Source: Liolophura sinensis (Eukaryota; Mollusca; Polyplacophora; Chitonida; Chitonidae). From it: 64,000 nt of DNA. Positions within the stretch are counted from its first letter, which is position 1, and each line of letters starts with the position of its first letter. The DNA lies in contig NC_088302.1 in the NCBI RefSeq assembly GCF_032854445.1, positions 14,691,338-14,755,337 of the forward strand. The letters are read 5' to 3'. The notes below the pieces were generated by a model. The model made no database searches and was not told the DNA's origin. It saw only the letters and a list, made by a program, of their open reading frames with translations. Below are positions 47,201 to 62,200 of this stretch, in pieces. The position numbers and the translations under genes were made by a program.

Positions 47201-50200
47201 GTGTGACATTACTGTTGTCTGTGAGTATGAAATTGAATGGACAAGTAGAATGAGAACCCAGTTACTTTGAAATGATACACTTAAGATCAAGCGTTGTGAT
47301 GCAAGTCATGCAGAAAATAAGCTTCAAAGCGTTATTCCATGATTTTAGACCTGCTGACATGGTTGATGTTCGACGTTGTATGTAAAGCAGGAAATTCCAG
47401 AGTACAACAGAATAAGTGATACGAAGCTAAGTTTCCAGTTTCATCAGTATCTGACCCTCATCAATACACACTTTGGAATCAGAATATCTTAAATCCTCCC
47501 TGGCATGTAAAAAGTGACTTGATTACCAAAAAAAAAAAATCAATGAACAAGTTTCCAGCCTTTGAAATTGATAGTAGAACAGCGGATGTGACTGAGATTC
47601 CTGGTTCCAGTGTCTGATGTTTATAGGAGAAATGTAGTCATTTGTCAGCAGTTTATCATATCACATCCAAGTAATGGATGGTCATGCAGAGCTTTAATCC
47701 ACATCAAAGGCTAGCAGGAATTATATATGTGTACTTCCCCGTGGGATAAATAACTTATGGCCATCATTCATTGCAAGCAGTACATGCAATATCCTTGAAA
47801 ATGTAAAACATGTAGTACAAAAAAAGTAAATATACTTTAAATACTCTTTAAACACAGCTCTATAATCACAATTTACCTTCGAGAGGAAGTGTAAAATTTA
47901 ATTTTGACCATTTTTTCAGTCAACATCCTGAGTATCTTCACAGATCCAGTGAAAAACTATGACTACTATTCACATAGAAATGTATAATTATATGTATTTC
48001 TTCAAAATTTACAACCTGATTCAAACGAAGCGAACTTACCACGCCATTTTGTACACTGAAGCCAAGCTGATACTTGACATCGGGTCTTTTGATAAGGACC
48101 TCCACCACAGGTGGACATGGGACCACAGTCAGCTTGACAACAGTTTGAGTCTTGGCAGCCTGCAACAAGCAACAGGTTAAATATACTCCTAAATTTGTAC
48201 CAACACTGTCCAAAGAAAACTTTCAGATTAAAATTCAGACCAGAAATTAACATACAATACGCTATTGAAGTCTGAAGGATCAGTCTTACATTTAAAAGTA
48301 TTAAATTAGTAAATTTGAGACACACTTCTAACATTTACTTACTGGTTTGAGGTTTGTACAATGTGCAATGTACTATTGAATATGATACTTTACAACTTTA
48401 TACAAATATTTGTGAAGCTTATTGTTGGAAGAGATGACCCACAGTAATTCTGACACATTTCCACTTGTTGCAAGGAAAACGCCATCAATGTTTTCTTCAA
48501 GCAAAGCCATTCCATGTTAACAGCAAAAAGAGTAAACATATGTGTGGCAAATAATTCATGACTGCTGGTTGCACAATGCATGGTTGATTTAATACACTGT
48601 GATCACCAGGACTCAATGACAGAACAGACTGCTGCCACTTGATTTATTTGTTTGTTTATTTGATTGGTGTTTTACTCCGTACTCAAGAATATTTCACTTA
48701 TACGACGGCGGCCAGCATATGGTGGGTGGAAACCGGGCACAGCCCGGGGGAAACCCACGACCATCCGCAGGTTGCTGGAAGACCTTCCCACGTACGGCCG
48801 GAGAGGAATGCTGCCACTTGACGTCCGTCAGTAAAAATAATTTTCAGCTAATCGTTCTATAAACCCTAGTTCACAGCTAGACCTCATATGCCCCAGACAC
48901 ACAGATCCTAATAATCAAACGCTATTTTTTCAAAATATTTCAGATCTATGAAGATGATGATAAAAATAGCAGTTCTAATTCCAAACGGGAAAGTGATTTC
49001 AAAAAAATTTTAACACTGAAAACACCTAAAAAAAAAATCAAAATATTTTCAAGGCCAAAGCAGGGCCTCAAGTACTTGCCATTAATTTTTCTCTATATCT
49101 GGTTCTGCGAATCTGGTGTATGTAATACTATGCCCTATCCACAATCAGTTGCTTTACCAATGAAATAAACCAATGAATCAGAAAGAACAAACATAGCACC
49201 AGGCTTTATAATGAACCCTTACAACAGCCTGTAGACAGTTCCAACTAAGCTAATCTTTTTTCTAGTGTGAAGGAGAGCTGATTGGCATATAGTAACTTGA
49301 TCCATGCTTCTGTGAATCGGTTTGTAAGTTCTGAAGCTGGTCCACTTTGAGGTAAAAATCCAAGAGGAAAATTTTGTCGAAGTCCATTAGGACACACATG
49401 TGTATCGATTTATGAATTCCATCAATATTACTAATACCGAGATTATCACCAAAATGCCCTGTTACAACATTTACAATGTAGCTCATCAGTATGATCTAAA
49501 AGTGGTAGTGTGTACAGAGATTTTGTAACTTCATGCATATTGCTTGCCGACATTTTTTTCTTTTTTTTTGGTTAGACCTCTCTAATCCCCAAGCACGCAC
49601 CTGTTGACTTGCCCATGCAGCTGTCACTAAACAGCAGCAAATGCCGCTCACTACAGACCATCAATGTTCACAGGGAGTCAAGTCTGTTTGATTTGTTGTA
49701 TTGATCCATGTGATGCTCGTGTCAACCTCTCTTATTGCATTTGGACCAGTTCAGAGCATTTAAAATGCATCATTACACACCAAATGCCATGGGTAAAATC
49801 TGGCGAAATTCACTTAAGGCTCATCAAAGGAATTTAGCTATAGATAATTACCTCAGGGCATCTCCAATTAACTGTTGCATAATGCTTCATCACATCGTCA
49901 AATATTTAATTGATTTGTCGAGAGATTCTAAATTGGGCTAGAAACTGTTTTGGTGTTTTTAATGTGACTTAACTGTGAAAGCACAGGGTAAAAGAACAGT
50001 TGACGGCCTAAATGAGTTTAATATCTCCTTTCTGATCCCAATTCCCGGCCCTCATTGCATGGTAAATAGCATCATTTCTTGTGTAATGTTCTTCAGTGGT
50101 CTTCCCATATGCAAACCTCCCGTGAACATTGTAAATCACATCCCAGCAATTTCAGGGCTTGTGTTCCTTTATATATTTGTTTGATTTGTGCTTTACGCAG

Positions 50201-53200
50201 TGTTTTACATGGTGGATTGCAGGCTATTTCAACTCTACATAATGACATGGTGGCAGAAGATGAAGGTAGGAAACAATTAGGAAGAGCCCGGGGCCCTCTT
50301 TCACAAAACTTTGTAAATCAACTTTACTTGAATTTTTCTCGTTAATGAAGTCGCTTTATGGCACTATAACCTGGACAATGTCTTTTGCTAAAAAAAAGTT
50401 TCGAGAAATATGACTTACAAAGTTTTGTGAAAGTGGCCTGTGAAGAGAAACAAATTTAACCACCTGACAAAATACTGGACAAACTTTGCTAGCTTTAAAA
50501 GATGCCGACAAGCCATAAGAATAGTACCATTCTGCTATCTATGTGGATGGTGTGAAATTTACTGAAAATTACTGAAATGGTCTGTGAATACAGTAACAGC
50601 CTAAAACCTTTCCAATACCATTCTACAGGCAAACTATCAGCAAACTAATGGCACACTACTGGAAGACTGCTGACAACCTCCAGACTGTTGTGTACTGTAC
50701 ATGTTTAGTATGGTAAAATATACACTACATGCAGAATTTATTTTTCAATAGCTACAGTTCAGAATATTGATCTGAGCTTGACACTGTCTCCTGTTCCCTT
50801 TCAATATTGTGGTTGCGCAGAAGCTAGATCAGTCTATATTTAACAATCAAGATGAAAATGGCAACTTTCCCCCAGGCTATTCCAAATTTAGCTGGAAAAC
50901 CTTCCCCCAACAATGTTACATGTACCTACATGTAATCATGATATTAACTGGAATAGGAAATCAAATCTGAGACATCAGCAGTCTGAAAATGGCTGGTATG
51001 GCCAGCACATGTGAATCATATGCCTGATGTAACAGCTAGCTTTAAAAGATGTGCTGAAAAGTGTCAAAAAAAAAACAAAAAAAACACAGGACTGAAATAA
51101 AAACCTCCTTTGCTTCTGTTATACATTTATATATACTGGAACAAGACATCACACATGTATGAAAGACACTATGAAGGACTCTTACATGTCATTTTGTAAA
51201 GTTATTTAAAATTATTGTTATCTGGGACTACACTTTCTGTGTATGGCACAGATTCGTGTATAGAAAATTGGCTGAAATCACCCTGTGTGTATAGAAAAAA
51301 AAATTTAATTAAAAATTATTTTACTTTGTCCCATTTCCATGTTTTTATGATATTTCTGTTTTTCTAGGCTTTCTGATCATGTAAATATGTCTTCAACAGG
51401 AAATAATCGACCAGGATACCAGGATAATCCACATTTTCCACAAATTAGATGATTATCAAGTATACATTTTTATTTTCATATCCTCCTCTGACATTGAAAA
51501 CAAGTTTATCCTGCCAATAAAACAATCAACACCGATGTGGCCTAAATACAGTCAAATATGTGTATTATCAAGCACACAGGTACAAAGAAAACAGTCAGCA
51601 TACATACCTTGATGTAGTTTTGGCAGGCTGACAGTGGTAGACCCACCAAGCTGACCCCATTAATGGAGATGATCTGGTCGCCTATGTTGAGCTGGCCACA
51701 CCTGGCCGCTGCCCCGTTAGGGGCCATGTTGGCTAGCACCACTGTGGGGACCATGGACCCCCAACCTGACTCCACAATCACTACCCCAAGAACCTCACTC
51801 TTCAGCTTTGGGCATATCACCTGAAACAGACAAGCAACGATCAATTTATATATGAGCAGGAAGGTTCTAAACTACATTTTTATTTCCCCAATACATAAAA
51901 ATGATGAAACATTTTGACACCTTTTCAAGGAGGAGACCAAAATACACAGCATATGAATTAATGATCACAATTTAATGCAAATTCAGCAAAACTGGAGCCA
52001 TATTGAGGTGAGCAGAGCAAAGTGAAGTGTAGAAGTTTGCCCTCATGTTCATAACCATACCACAAAACACCTCATTAAAATCATTCCGTCAATACACTGT
52101 AAATGCAGGTATCTACCTGAACAAAAAGCTTTTTCAACCTACAATTAAACATGAATGCTAAATATATGTACATGTACATCACACATTGAAAACTTCATTT
52201 CTGGATGTAGATCAAGAGATCACTAAAATTAAAAGTTAAAACTATTACAAGAAAATAAATTGTTCCCCTGGATTGATATTAGCATCTACTTTTACCAGTT
52301 TCATCGTTTAATTTAAATGATAAAGATTTCTCAATAATAGATATTAAATAGTTCCTCTCATGTCTCATGGAGATGCTTATCTTCCACCGATTGTGTGTAA
52401 TTCAATGATACTTCAAACGGGTGCGGAACAACATAGACATGTCGTAGTGATGGTAAATCATCATTAAACTGTATCAATATGCCCATTTATCCATGACTGT
52501 TCTATTACTGACATATATACAGCCTCACTACACCGTGACAACTAGGCCCAGTGTGTCTGTAGTTATCCCGTTATCACACGCTTAAGAGCTGTGCAATTTT
52601 GTTACAAAGCATCTATTAAGCCTCCAGATATATTGAGAACCAAACACATAAATTTCCATCAAGCATTCCAGTGTTTTAGCTGATAACAGCCAGCCTTCCT
52701 TGATCTGTTATTTAATTTCTTGCCTGATCAAATGGCAAGCATTAATGTAAACCTGGGTAGGGGGACAAGAAAATCTATCATGCCAACAGGTAGCCAGGGA
52801 GCCATCGCCTGTACATCCCCACTCTGATGGACAGCATAGGAAATTGCTGGAATTAGATTTACTGCAGGCTGCTGGCATCTAACAGAAAAAGGGTTGAAGC
52901 CCTGAGCCCTGGCCATGGGGACTGCATTAAACATGACTGAACTACATGATGTACCCAGCAAAGGCAGACATTCAACTGCTAAACACACCAGGGGACGTGA
53001 ATCTCCAGACGCCTCACAGCCAACAGTCCACCCAAAACTGAGCGACTGCGATCTCAGACTGCTCTAGCAGGCTCCAAATACCACAGCCAAAAAATTACCC
53101 ATAAAGCATTAAAAGATTCTGGATATCAGCATGGGGCCAATCACACAACTAACAGTACATACCAAAATATTTACATGTAGACACCCAGGTTTTGAAGAAA

Positions 53201-56200
53201 ATGGTGACTTCAACAATGCAGAGACATATCAAAAGTAAGAAGATATGAGAAAAGTGAATCAATAAAATAATGGTTTTCTACATTCAAGAGATGATTAACG
53301 TTAGGTAACTCAATATGACAATATTTTAACTGCATCAAGATTTGACAAAAATGAAAAGTATCCAAGTCTTGGCTTTCCTTTAATATGGTTAGGGCAACAC
53401 ACAGACCTGTCAACAGTGCTTAATGGTCCGAAGCATCAATTAGCGCAACACTCTCAACAGGTCCAATGGGGCATAGGGCATGATCAGCTTTTGTAAGTCG
53501 GTACAACCCCTTCAGCCAAACCAACTAACAAGACCATAATCCAATGAACCAAACTCTACTGCCACCTTAATACCAGTGTGTTGTACTCAGTAGTACTGTC
53601 ATCGCAAACATCTGTAAACAGCAGCAATGACCAGACAGCTATATGATTTCAAAAAAGTTCATTTTTGACAAAATTCAACAAAATTTCAAACTTAATCAGA
53701 ATGCTTAGCTTTTGGCCATTAAAATTTTTTAAATTTTAACACATCTGTCTTCAGACAAAATTAATCCAGTAGCAAAAATTACAATTACTTCCTCTTAAAA
53801 ATAAGCTGTGCACCTGCATTTCTAAGTTTCGCTTTTTGCAATCTGCCCTTGAACTCAGGTTCTTCAGCTGCAACAACCAACTCAATATGTACACTTCAGA
53901 AGGCCAAGGAAAAACAGAAGGCTAACTTTCAATGATCCAACGAGTCTTCAAGACTTAAGGACCTTGCTTTGAATGAGAGGTGAATTGACAGGTGGAACCA
54001 CTATGGCAACAAGCATTGCGTAAAGACTTAGCCTTACAATTGTCCAATATTTGAGAAAAGCCTGCAGGGTCAGGCGTCAGAGACGTGAACAGAATGAAAT
54101 CACCCGTCGGCCACTAATTTCCTTGATTCCACAAACAGTGCTGATTGATTTGCAACCTCTTCTTGTATGAACCACTAGGCAAAACAGGATTTCAGGACAG
54201 GAACTAAGTTGAGAGATGTCGAAGGATCGGACATTTTGTCCCCAAGGCAAATAATGGAGGAGGAAGCCATTAAATACCAACACCTTCAATCTGTCGTTCT
54301 TAATTTTCACGCCTATTGAGCAGTGATACTTGCCCAGGGGCGGTGTTGTAAAATGTGCACAATTTGAAGGTGTAATGACATGTCCTGGTGAGCACTACTA
54401 AGCCTGGTGATCAACCCTTTAAGTGAAGGTCACGACCTTCTTCCTGGAGATCTGGTCCATAGCTTTCACTTTGTCATCACACATCTGTTTGCACTAACAT
54501 CCCATCAGGAACATGCAACAACTGTTGTTTAACACCTTGTTTAAATTAATTTCATGCTGGAAGATTACTCTAAATTCACTTTATAGAACTATGGATGAAC
54601 ATGTATATTGTATTATCATTCCTTTTGAGGTATATTCAACAAGTTGATACAAGAAATTTCATCCAATGAACCCTTACATACATGTAAGATGGTACACATA
54701 TCTGTCAGGCACATGAATATCCACATGTATACACCCTTTCATGCACATGTAACTGATGGTGTAGGGTGCTATTTTTGAAAGATCATCAATATTCCAGCAT
54801 TAAAGGGTAATATTATTGAGCACAATAGTAAACCTTGCAATTAATCAATATAATGCTTTCCCAAAGCGCTAATTTGCACAGTTTAATGGTATTATTTTTC
54901 CTTAATGAAACTGGCAGAACTTTTGCTAGATTCAGGTCCCTGAGCGGTGCTCAAATTGAGCTTTAGCCAGGTGTAGGATAACGATGATTCTGATAAGGAC
55001 ACAGTGGTTATCGCTAGCTGCTTATCACTGTCTATCCCAGACAGAAATATCACCTATATCTGAAACTCACAGCAGGCAGCGGCAGAAAATGTACACACAA
55101 GCAAAGTTGATGTGACCGTAGGTATGACCATAAACCCAATATTTACAAGAGAAAGCTGCTGTGCATTTGGCGTGTATATTGCGAGAGAGAAATCAACACA
55201 TTACCGAGTCTAGGCAAATGTTTATTTGGGGTATTCACACCATGGAATACAGCTATCCAACAGATAAATATTTACAAAAGCCCTAATGAGGATAATACTG
55301 CCTGGTGTCCTGAGAATCAAATCAAACTGTATCCCTCATGGTACAGGCAACCTGCCAGGAAACCGGTCCAAAATGAGCCCAGATCAGTCTGCATTAAATC
55401 CACAATGTAACAGTTTCCAAGTCAATTAGAACATGTTCACACATTATAAACACTGCAATGCAGCACTCATAATACTTGGTCTGGACGAAATTACAAGTTC
55501 TCTTTACATGGACGTCAACCACATGATCTACAATTAGCAAAACTACAGGGTGTCTGCAGATTCATTTGGAATTATTTATTTGCGCAGTGCGCAAGCAAGC
55601 CATTTCAAGCCATTTCAGTACTCAAAGAGGCCTGGCAAGATCCAGCTGGGCCTGACAAGATCCAGTTGGGTGTGGCAAGATCCAGGTGGGCCTGATTTCT
55701 AAACAAAAAAGACAACTACACCTTCATTTACTGCATGCATATGAAGTCACATTGCACATAAAATGCAACATTGTACAGTGTTGCATTACAGGCCAGTTTT
55801 ACATGCAATGTCTTTCAAAAGCACTTTGCCAAAACATTAAGCAGGGAAAAATCAAATGGAAACTAATGTGACAGTGATGAAGTAACTTTTTAATGCAATT
55901 ATTACTTTTTGGTCCCACGGTTAAAAAACTAACAAGAAAAGTTAGTTATCTCCCACGAAACTCTGTAAACCTTCTTACATACATGTAACAACCTTAAAAA
56001 GTTTATGGCAGAATAAGAACACTCACTGTAAGAAAAACACAATCTGATGATTTTAACAGCGAGAGTTAAGGAGTTTTTGTATTTTTCCCGCACGCATGTT
56101 TAAGTCGTGCACCTCATCTTGTGTGTTGGGTTTTCAGTTCTAGGTATGCCATCCTAACCACTAACACAGCTATGCCAAAGATTTCTTCAGACTGGAGAAA

Positions 56201-59200
56201 TAGCCTCACCGAAAATAGTGCATTTTTAAAAGATTACATTTTTCCATAGAATATCCCTCCATTTTTAGTTTTCAAACAAACCTTTAAGCATATTTCTGAG
56301 ATCAATAAACTGTTAGAATCAAGATACATGAGAAAATTTTTTTAAATTTTAGGGCAACTACATGTACAGTACATGTAAGAGAAATAAAGGTGACAGGATT
56401 TCTAAAAAGCATCAACTGTAATGGTAGTCAACATGTTCAAGGCTTATATACAGGAAATGGGAACAGTTTGTGCCCAACAGCTTACAATGTATGTTTTTCA
56501 ATCTCTAGGACCAATGCAATGTACAAAGTTGCAGGTCAAATCTGATACCTGGCCTGGGACAGTGAGTATGGGGACCCTCTTGCCATTTCAATGTTCGTTG
56601 GGCCAGGCTGAGAATAAACAACTAATGATGCTTGTGTGTCTGTTTGAGAAGTCTAATATGTCTTCCATCAATATGGAATGCATATCTGTATAACACAGGT
56701 GTGCAACTGTGTCAGTAATTTACCAAAGGTCTGTGGTTCATCCCAGGTACTCTGTTTCCTCCACCCATGGAACTGACTGCGATTGTATAGCTGAAAAATG
56801 TCTTAGTGTGACGTTTAACACACAAAAAAAAAAAATACCTGAACAGAAAATGGAGATAAATTTCACAAACCAATGTTGAATTATATTGGCCAGCTATACA
56901 ATTAAATGCCTGGTATACAGAAAATACTGTAATTTCAGAAAAACGCTTCACTGTTTGACACTTGAACCAGCTGTGAATCCCAGAGGCTTGACTATAAAAA
57001 CTGAGTCTGAAATTGACAACCAATTCTAATGTAATGAAGATGTCCTCTCCAGTTCACTCAGACTGGAAGAAAAAAATAGAATTTTAAATACATGACTGTA
57101 CACACTAGATTTTTATATCATGACAAGCAGCAGGCTCCTTATCATTGGGAATATGTGCTAAAAAACATTTCTATTTATCACCAAACCTGGCAAAATTAGT
57201 CATCCGATCAGACTTGTATCCCAAAAGGGAGGGAGAAAAAAATGATGGCGACAGCATGATTGGGATTTCATGCTTTCAATTGTCTAGCTCCAGGGCAACT
57301 TTACAGTAATTTGATCAACAGGATGCCAACAGCATTTGAAAAAATTAACAGGGTGCCAAATTGGGCAAAAATGTAACCAGATCTTGCTCGAAACTGCTCT
57401 AATCTAACAGGTATTAGGCTAAGGAAGACTGATATTTATCCAAGATCCCTGTGAACAAGCTGGGAGAGGAAACACAACACTTTTCTAAATTGATTTAAAG
57501 ACACTCAGACATCCTTGGGTTTCCAGCAAATGGAGTTATAGGGTTAGGGTTAAAGATCAGTGGAAATTAAGGTACAAAAGTGACAGGTCTACTGGTGCGG
57601 AGCTAACTTTCCCACTAAAAGTTCCCTCATTTCCCCAGCTCATTTTTCCATATCAAGAACAATGCCATCAGACATGCAAAAAAACAACATATCTTTGTTA
57701 TTCATGAAGATTGTTTTGTGTCCAAACTACTCTGACTATCATTGGTTAAGCTAAGAAACTATACAAGAACAGGTAGTTTTCCATTTCTATTTATTTTATT
57801 CAACCAGGGTGAATTGGGAAACCATCAACCTTTGGCAAGTTAATAATGAACTTTCTCACATGAGACATGCTCTTCTAGAGACATTAGACTACATAAATGG
57901 ACAAATGAGTATTGGGGACTGCTTACTGTCACTGAAGCCCCACAATCAGTCAGAATAGGATAATCTACAAAGTCCCTTAATTTAATAAACGCACCTTATG
58001 TACTCTAGAGACTAAAAGGCAAGCAACATATAACACCTTCAACCACAACACTGTTTGTTCCCTCAAATTGACCTCATGTTCTATACAAGCATGTAAATTA
58101 CATATTCAATGAAGAATATGCTACTGTACCATTCCACACAAATTTCTGGCTGACTGCTATCCAGTAGATGGAGGGTACCAGCCAAAATCAGCGATGCAAG
58201 TGAACATTTGTTAAGTGTCAAATGTTCTTAAATATATGCAATGAAAATGGTTATAAAATGGCTTTTGCACTAATCAAGCAACAAGAAATAGGCAACAGGA
58301 CAACACAAAAAAGTTCTGTAACCAATCATACTTTCACAGGAGCCAATTGTTTAGTTGGGGACAAAACTGCCACATAAATAACATTGTAGCTTTCTTAACT
58401 AATGTGAACAGCTGGAAGGTTTGTCATTATGTAATGGCATCAGACTTCATTTTTAGGTCTCCATATGTATGGTACATTTAAATACTATATGCTGTGAATT
58501 CATAAAACATTTTATAGCTACATGTAGTTATTTTGGTACCACCACTACGTGATGACAGGCTGGTAAAATGTTCAACAAGAGTTCATGTACGAAATCATTT
58601 GCATAAAATAGTACAGCAGCCTGTATTGAAATGACCAACTTAACAAAAGGAAGACAAAAGGCTATATAGATTTCCACGACTGCATGACATTAGGCCTGCT
58701 TATGCACTTATAATACAACACATCTGTAGTGCTGCCATTTTTACCGAGTTGCCAAGGGCACACTCGATAAATCCATGTGCATGTATGTATGACGTGGGGA
58801 TCTTACAGATATATTTAGATACACGCAAACGCATCTCTTGGCTTTGTGCTGAAACAAGGAGAAAGCTCTATTTGCATCCAACCATGTATACTTGAAAACT
58901 TTATACACATGGACCTGTCTATGCCCCTTTAATTCAGAAACATCAATATTCATGTAATTTTAGCAAGATACACAAGTGCCAAATTTATGTTCATTACAGG
59001 TTAGGTTTGACTTAGTTCTAGGTGCAGTGATAAATACATAAGTAAATTCAGAGCATGAGAATAGCCAACTGCAGGCATATACTCTCTTACATGTAAAGAG
59101 ATATGGAAAAACACAGCCAAATGTCATAAAGGTTTTTTTCAGACAATAAAAAAAATTACTCATGATAAGAGGACGATAACAATAGAAATTTGATAACTGA

Positions 59201-62200
59201 TTATGGTTAATTAAATAATAGCAAAATCACTGCAGAAAATTTAATAAAGACAAAATCAATAAATTTTATTCAAGCTCACAATATTTTGTTTTGGCCCATT
59301 AAGTTTTCTGGGCAAAATCAATTCTAAATTTGATAGAAAAGGCCATTAGGCTTTTATAATTCACCTGATTGGACTACTATGAATTTTAAAAATGGCAGGC
59401 ACTCACATGTTAAAAACTTGTTAAGATACTCTCACAAATCTCTGAGAGAGTCGGATTGCATTCTGATAATGAATGAAAGACACAGATCTGTGCAGTAACC
59501 AAAACCCCTTACCTCTGTAGTTAGTTCATTAGAATAGAAAGACATACATGATTCTCCAATCGCAACAATTAGATACGTTCTTGCAAAAGAAATAAGTAGA
59601 TAATACAAGTTTAGCAGTGTTTATCAGATAAACATAATTTTTGACCTGAGAAAGTAGGTTAAAGGTCATTCTACTTGACCTGCCAATAAATCCATGTGTC
59701 AAGTTTTCAGTCATTTTTTAAACTTTTTGGAGATACTTATATATAATGTTAGCAAATGAAAACATATACTGTGACATAAGGTGGTCAATCAAAGGTTACA
59801 TAAAATATTGGAAGACATTCACTTTGAACAGGCTACCTCCTCAAAAGAGAAAAAAAAATTCCACACATAAAACGTTGTAGGCTACAAAAAAAAAAGATTT
59901 CATGTTTTTTTTCTCATCCATCATTTAGGAAGGGCACAACATTGCCAAGCCCTCACTTGGTAAGAAAGGGTATAAAACTGTCATAACGATTTCAGAATGT
60001 TGTGTGATGGAGTTGTGTATGGGATGTTTTACATGGTTCAGGTGCTTCACTGTTAAGTAATGCATCCATTATTCATGGTGGACGGGTGGGTGCAAACTGC
60101 TGGATGGTAAAGTACCATCCATGTAGAAAAGGTGCAATATTGTTGAATAATGGGTGCAGGACTGTTGGGTAATGCAGCCATCACCTATGTAGGATAGGGA
60201 CAACACTGTTGGGTAATGCAGCCATCACCTATGTAGGATAGGGACAACACTGCTGGGTAATGCAGCCATCACCTATGTAGGATAGGGACAACACTGCTGG
60301 GTAATGCAGCCATCACCTATGTAGGATAGGGACAACACTGTTGGGTAATGCAGCCATCACCTATGTAGGATAGGGACAACACTGTTGGGTAATAACAGCC
60401 ATCATCCATATAGAAGGAACAAGAATGCTGAGTAATGCAGCCATCATCCATGTAAGGTGGGTTGAAGACTGCTGAGTAATGCAGCTATATGTATCATCCA
60501 GGCGTACATTTCACCCCTCGTGAATGTAATGTTCACAAATCAAATTCATGCGTATTAAATCGCAACAACAATGCGGCAGATATACTTTTTAACCCTTCTC
60601 AAAAATCACTTCAAATAAAAACACCAATGCAAAAAAAACATGTTTTAATTACGGTAACCTTTCACTTGTGTCATTAAAAGAGAGATGTTAGGAATTTCCA
60701 AAAAAGGGGCTAAGGTGCCCCAGAGGGAAACAAAAGACATGTTTAGTGTGTTAGTTTGCGTCATTAAGAGGAAAATCTTGCATGCTCTACTTCAAGATAA
60801 TGAGGTTATTAAGGATATAGCATTTTTAGCTTGTGTATAATCCTTGATGTGTTCTGTATATTTTTTGGTGATCAGGCTTTTTTTTAAAGGTTTCCCTACT
60901 GCGCTGTAAAAAAAAATTGAAGACTTCAACAAATGTCACATATATGGATATAATATTGGTGACAGGAGCAATCTTTAATTTATTGAGTTTGACAGCTGTT
61001 CAAGACTGAGGCCCTGTTCTGATCATCAGACGATGTGGATTTTCCAGTTGTGACGCTGTAATTCAGAGAATTAAGGTGTGTTTGTTCAGAAATTCTCACT
61101 ATAAGTGACTGTTCTTTTACATCCGCTTTCTTTGAGCACATCAGGCATTTCATTGCCAGCCATTTTGCCGGGAAAACCATGATCAACGACATGGGTTGAC
61201 ATAAAAAGATGGAATAAACGGGTCATCATTCGGAAACCCTATGCAAGACTACATTTAAGCTATATTAATCTGCAACTTGAGGTTTACTGGCTAAATAATT
61301 GCTGTAATGTGAATGCCAAACAGTGGATCTGATATTAAATACGGACTTGTACAAAAATAAAAAATGAAATCGGGCTTTGGACTTTATTTCCTGCCATGTA
61401 TGGCATCTAAGCACATTTTATACTTCTTTGACATACCGTCCTGTTTTCTACATGTATTTGGTGTACAAAATACACCAAAAATCGTACAAGTACCATAGGC
61501 AGGCCTGATCATCCATGTTGGATAGGTGTATGATTTTTCCCTGGTACACCTCCCATCCATTTTGGATTGTTATACAAGTACCAAATGGGTGTAAAAATGT
61601 CAGAGAATCCAAGAACTTATCCAACAGGGATTGCATCTAGATGCAGATCATATTTGTATACATGTATGTAGGGAATTATCTTTCAATTCTCCATCAGCCA
61701 ATATTTGGTGGTAATTTTTCCTTAACCACAATTACATGCATATACACATGCAGCCTGTTCAAATATAAGCCATCTGGCAAATTCACAGATACTTGAGCTT
61801 TAAACAGGACAGGATGTTTCCTGGGGTACAATAAGGCTTACTGGTATTTCATGTAAAACAGAAAAGCAGAATCACAATTCTCTGTTCTAATTAAGATTTG
61901 CCTATGATTACAGCTTCCATAAAAAGCACAGATTTTTAACTTCAAAGACTGGGCTGTGGCTACAAGGCTCCAGAAATCTGACTTACTGTAATGAATTTGT
62001 CATTTAACACACATATAATATCATTATGTTCTTAGGAAAAAATGCATTCTAATACAAACACACTTGTGATGATAATTAGTGTTAAAAGTTTCTTCACATT
62101 TTGTACGTTCTGTACTATATTCACGGAAAGGGCTGATCATGTACACAGTTTTTAAGACACGCAGACAGCCACTGCCTTCATTTAATCTATCATGATTCAG

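Larger units (their letters stand above)
42569..48039 (-). other. Mint intron within PDZ2 (5.5 kb)
   Basis: Holds the 164-bp higher-order minisatellite, the 48-bp duplication, a tRNA-like head at 45349 and the SINE-A at 46610. No exon-like frame recognised. Confidence 0.6.
48160..51607 (-). other. Mint intron within PDZ1 (3.4 kb)
   Basis: Holds the SINE-A at 48643, a degenerate retroelement trace near 50170-50290 and the inverted-repeat element at 50293. Confidence 0.6.

Noticed and set aside
48000-48060. Possible end of the Mint gene at PDZ2 (PDZ1-only product)
   Set aside because: The next exons continue PDZ2 in phase 0 with family-conserved sequence.
47938-48334. Second - strand frame overlapping the PDZ exon
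   Set aside because: Out of frame with [10 protein letters not shown]; a shadow of the real exon.
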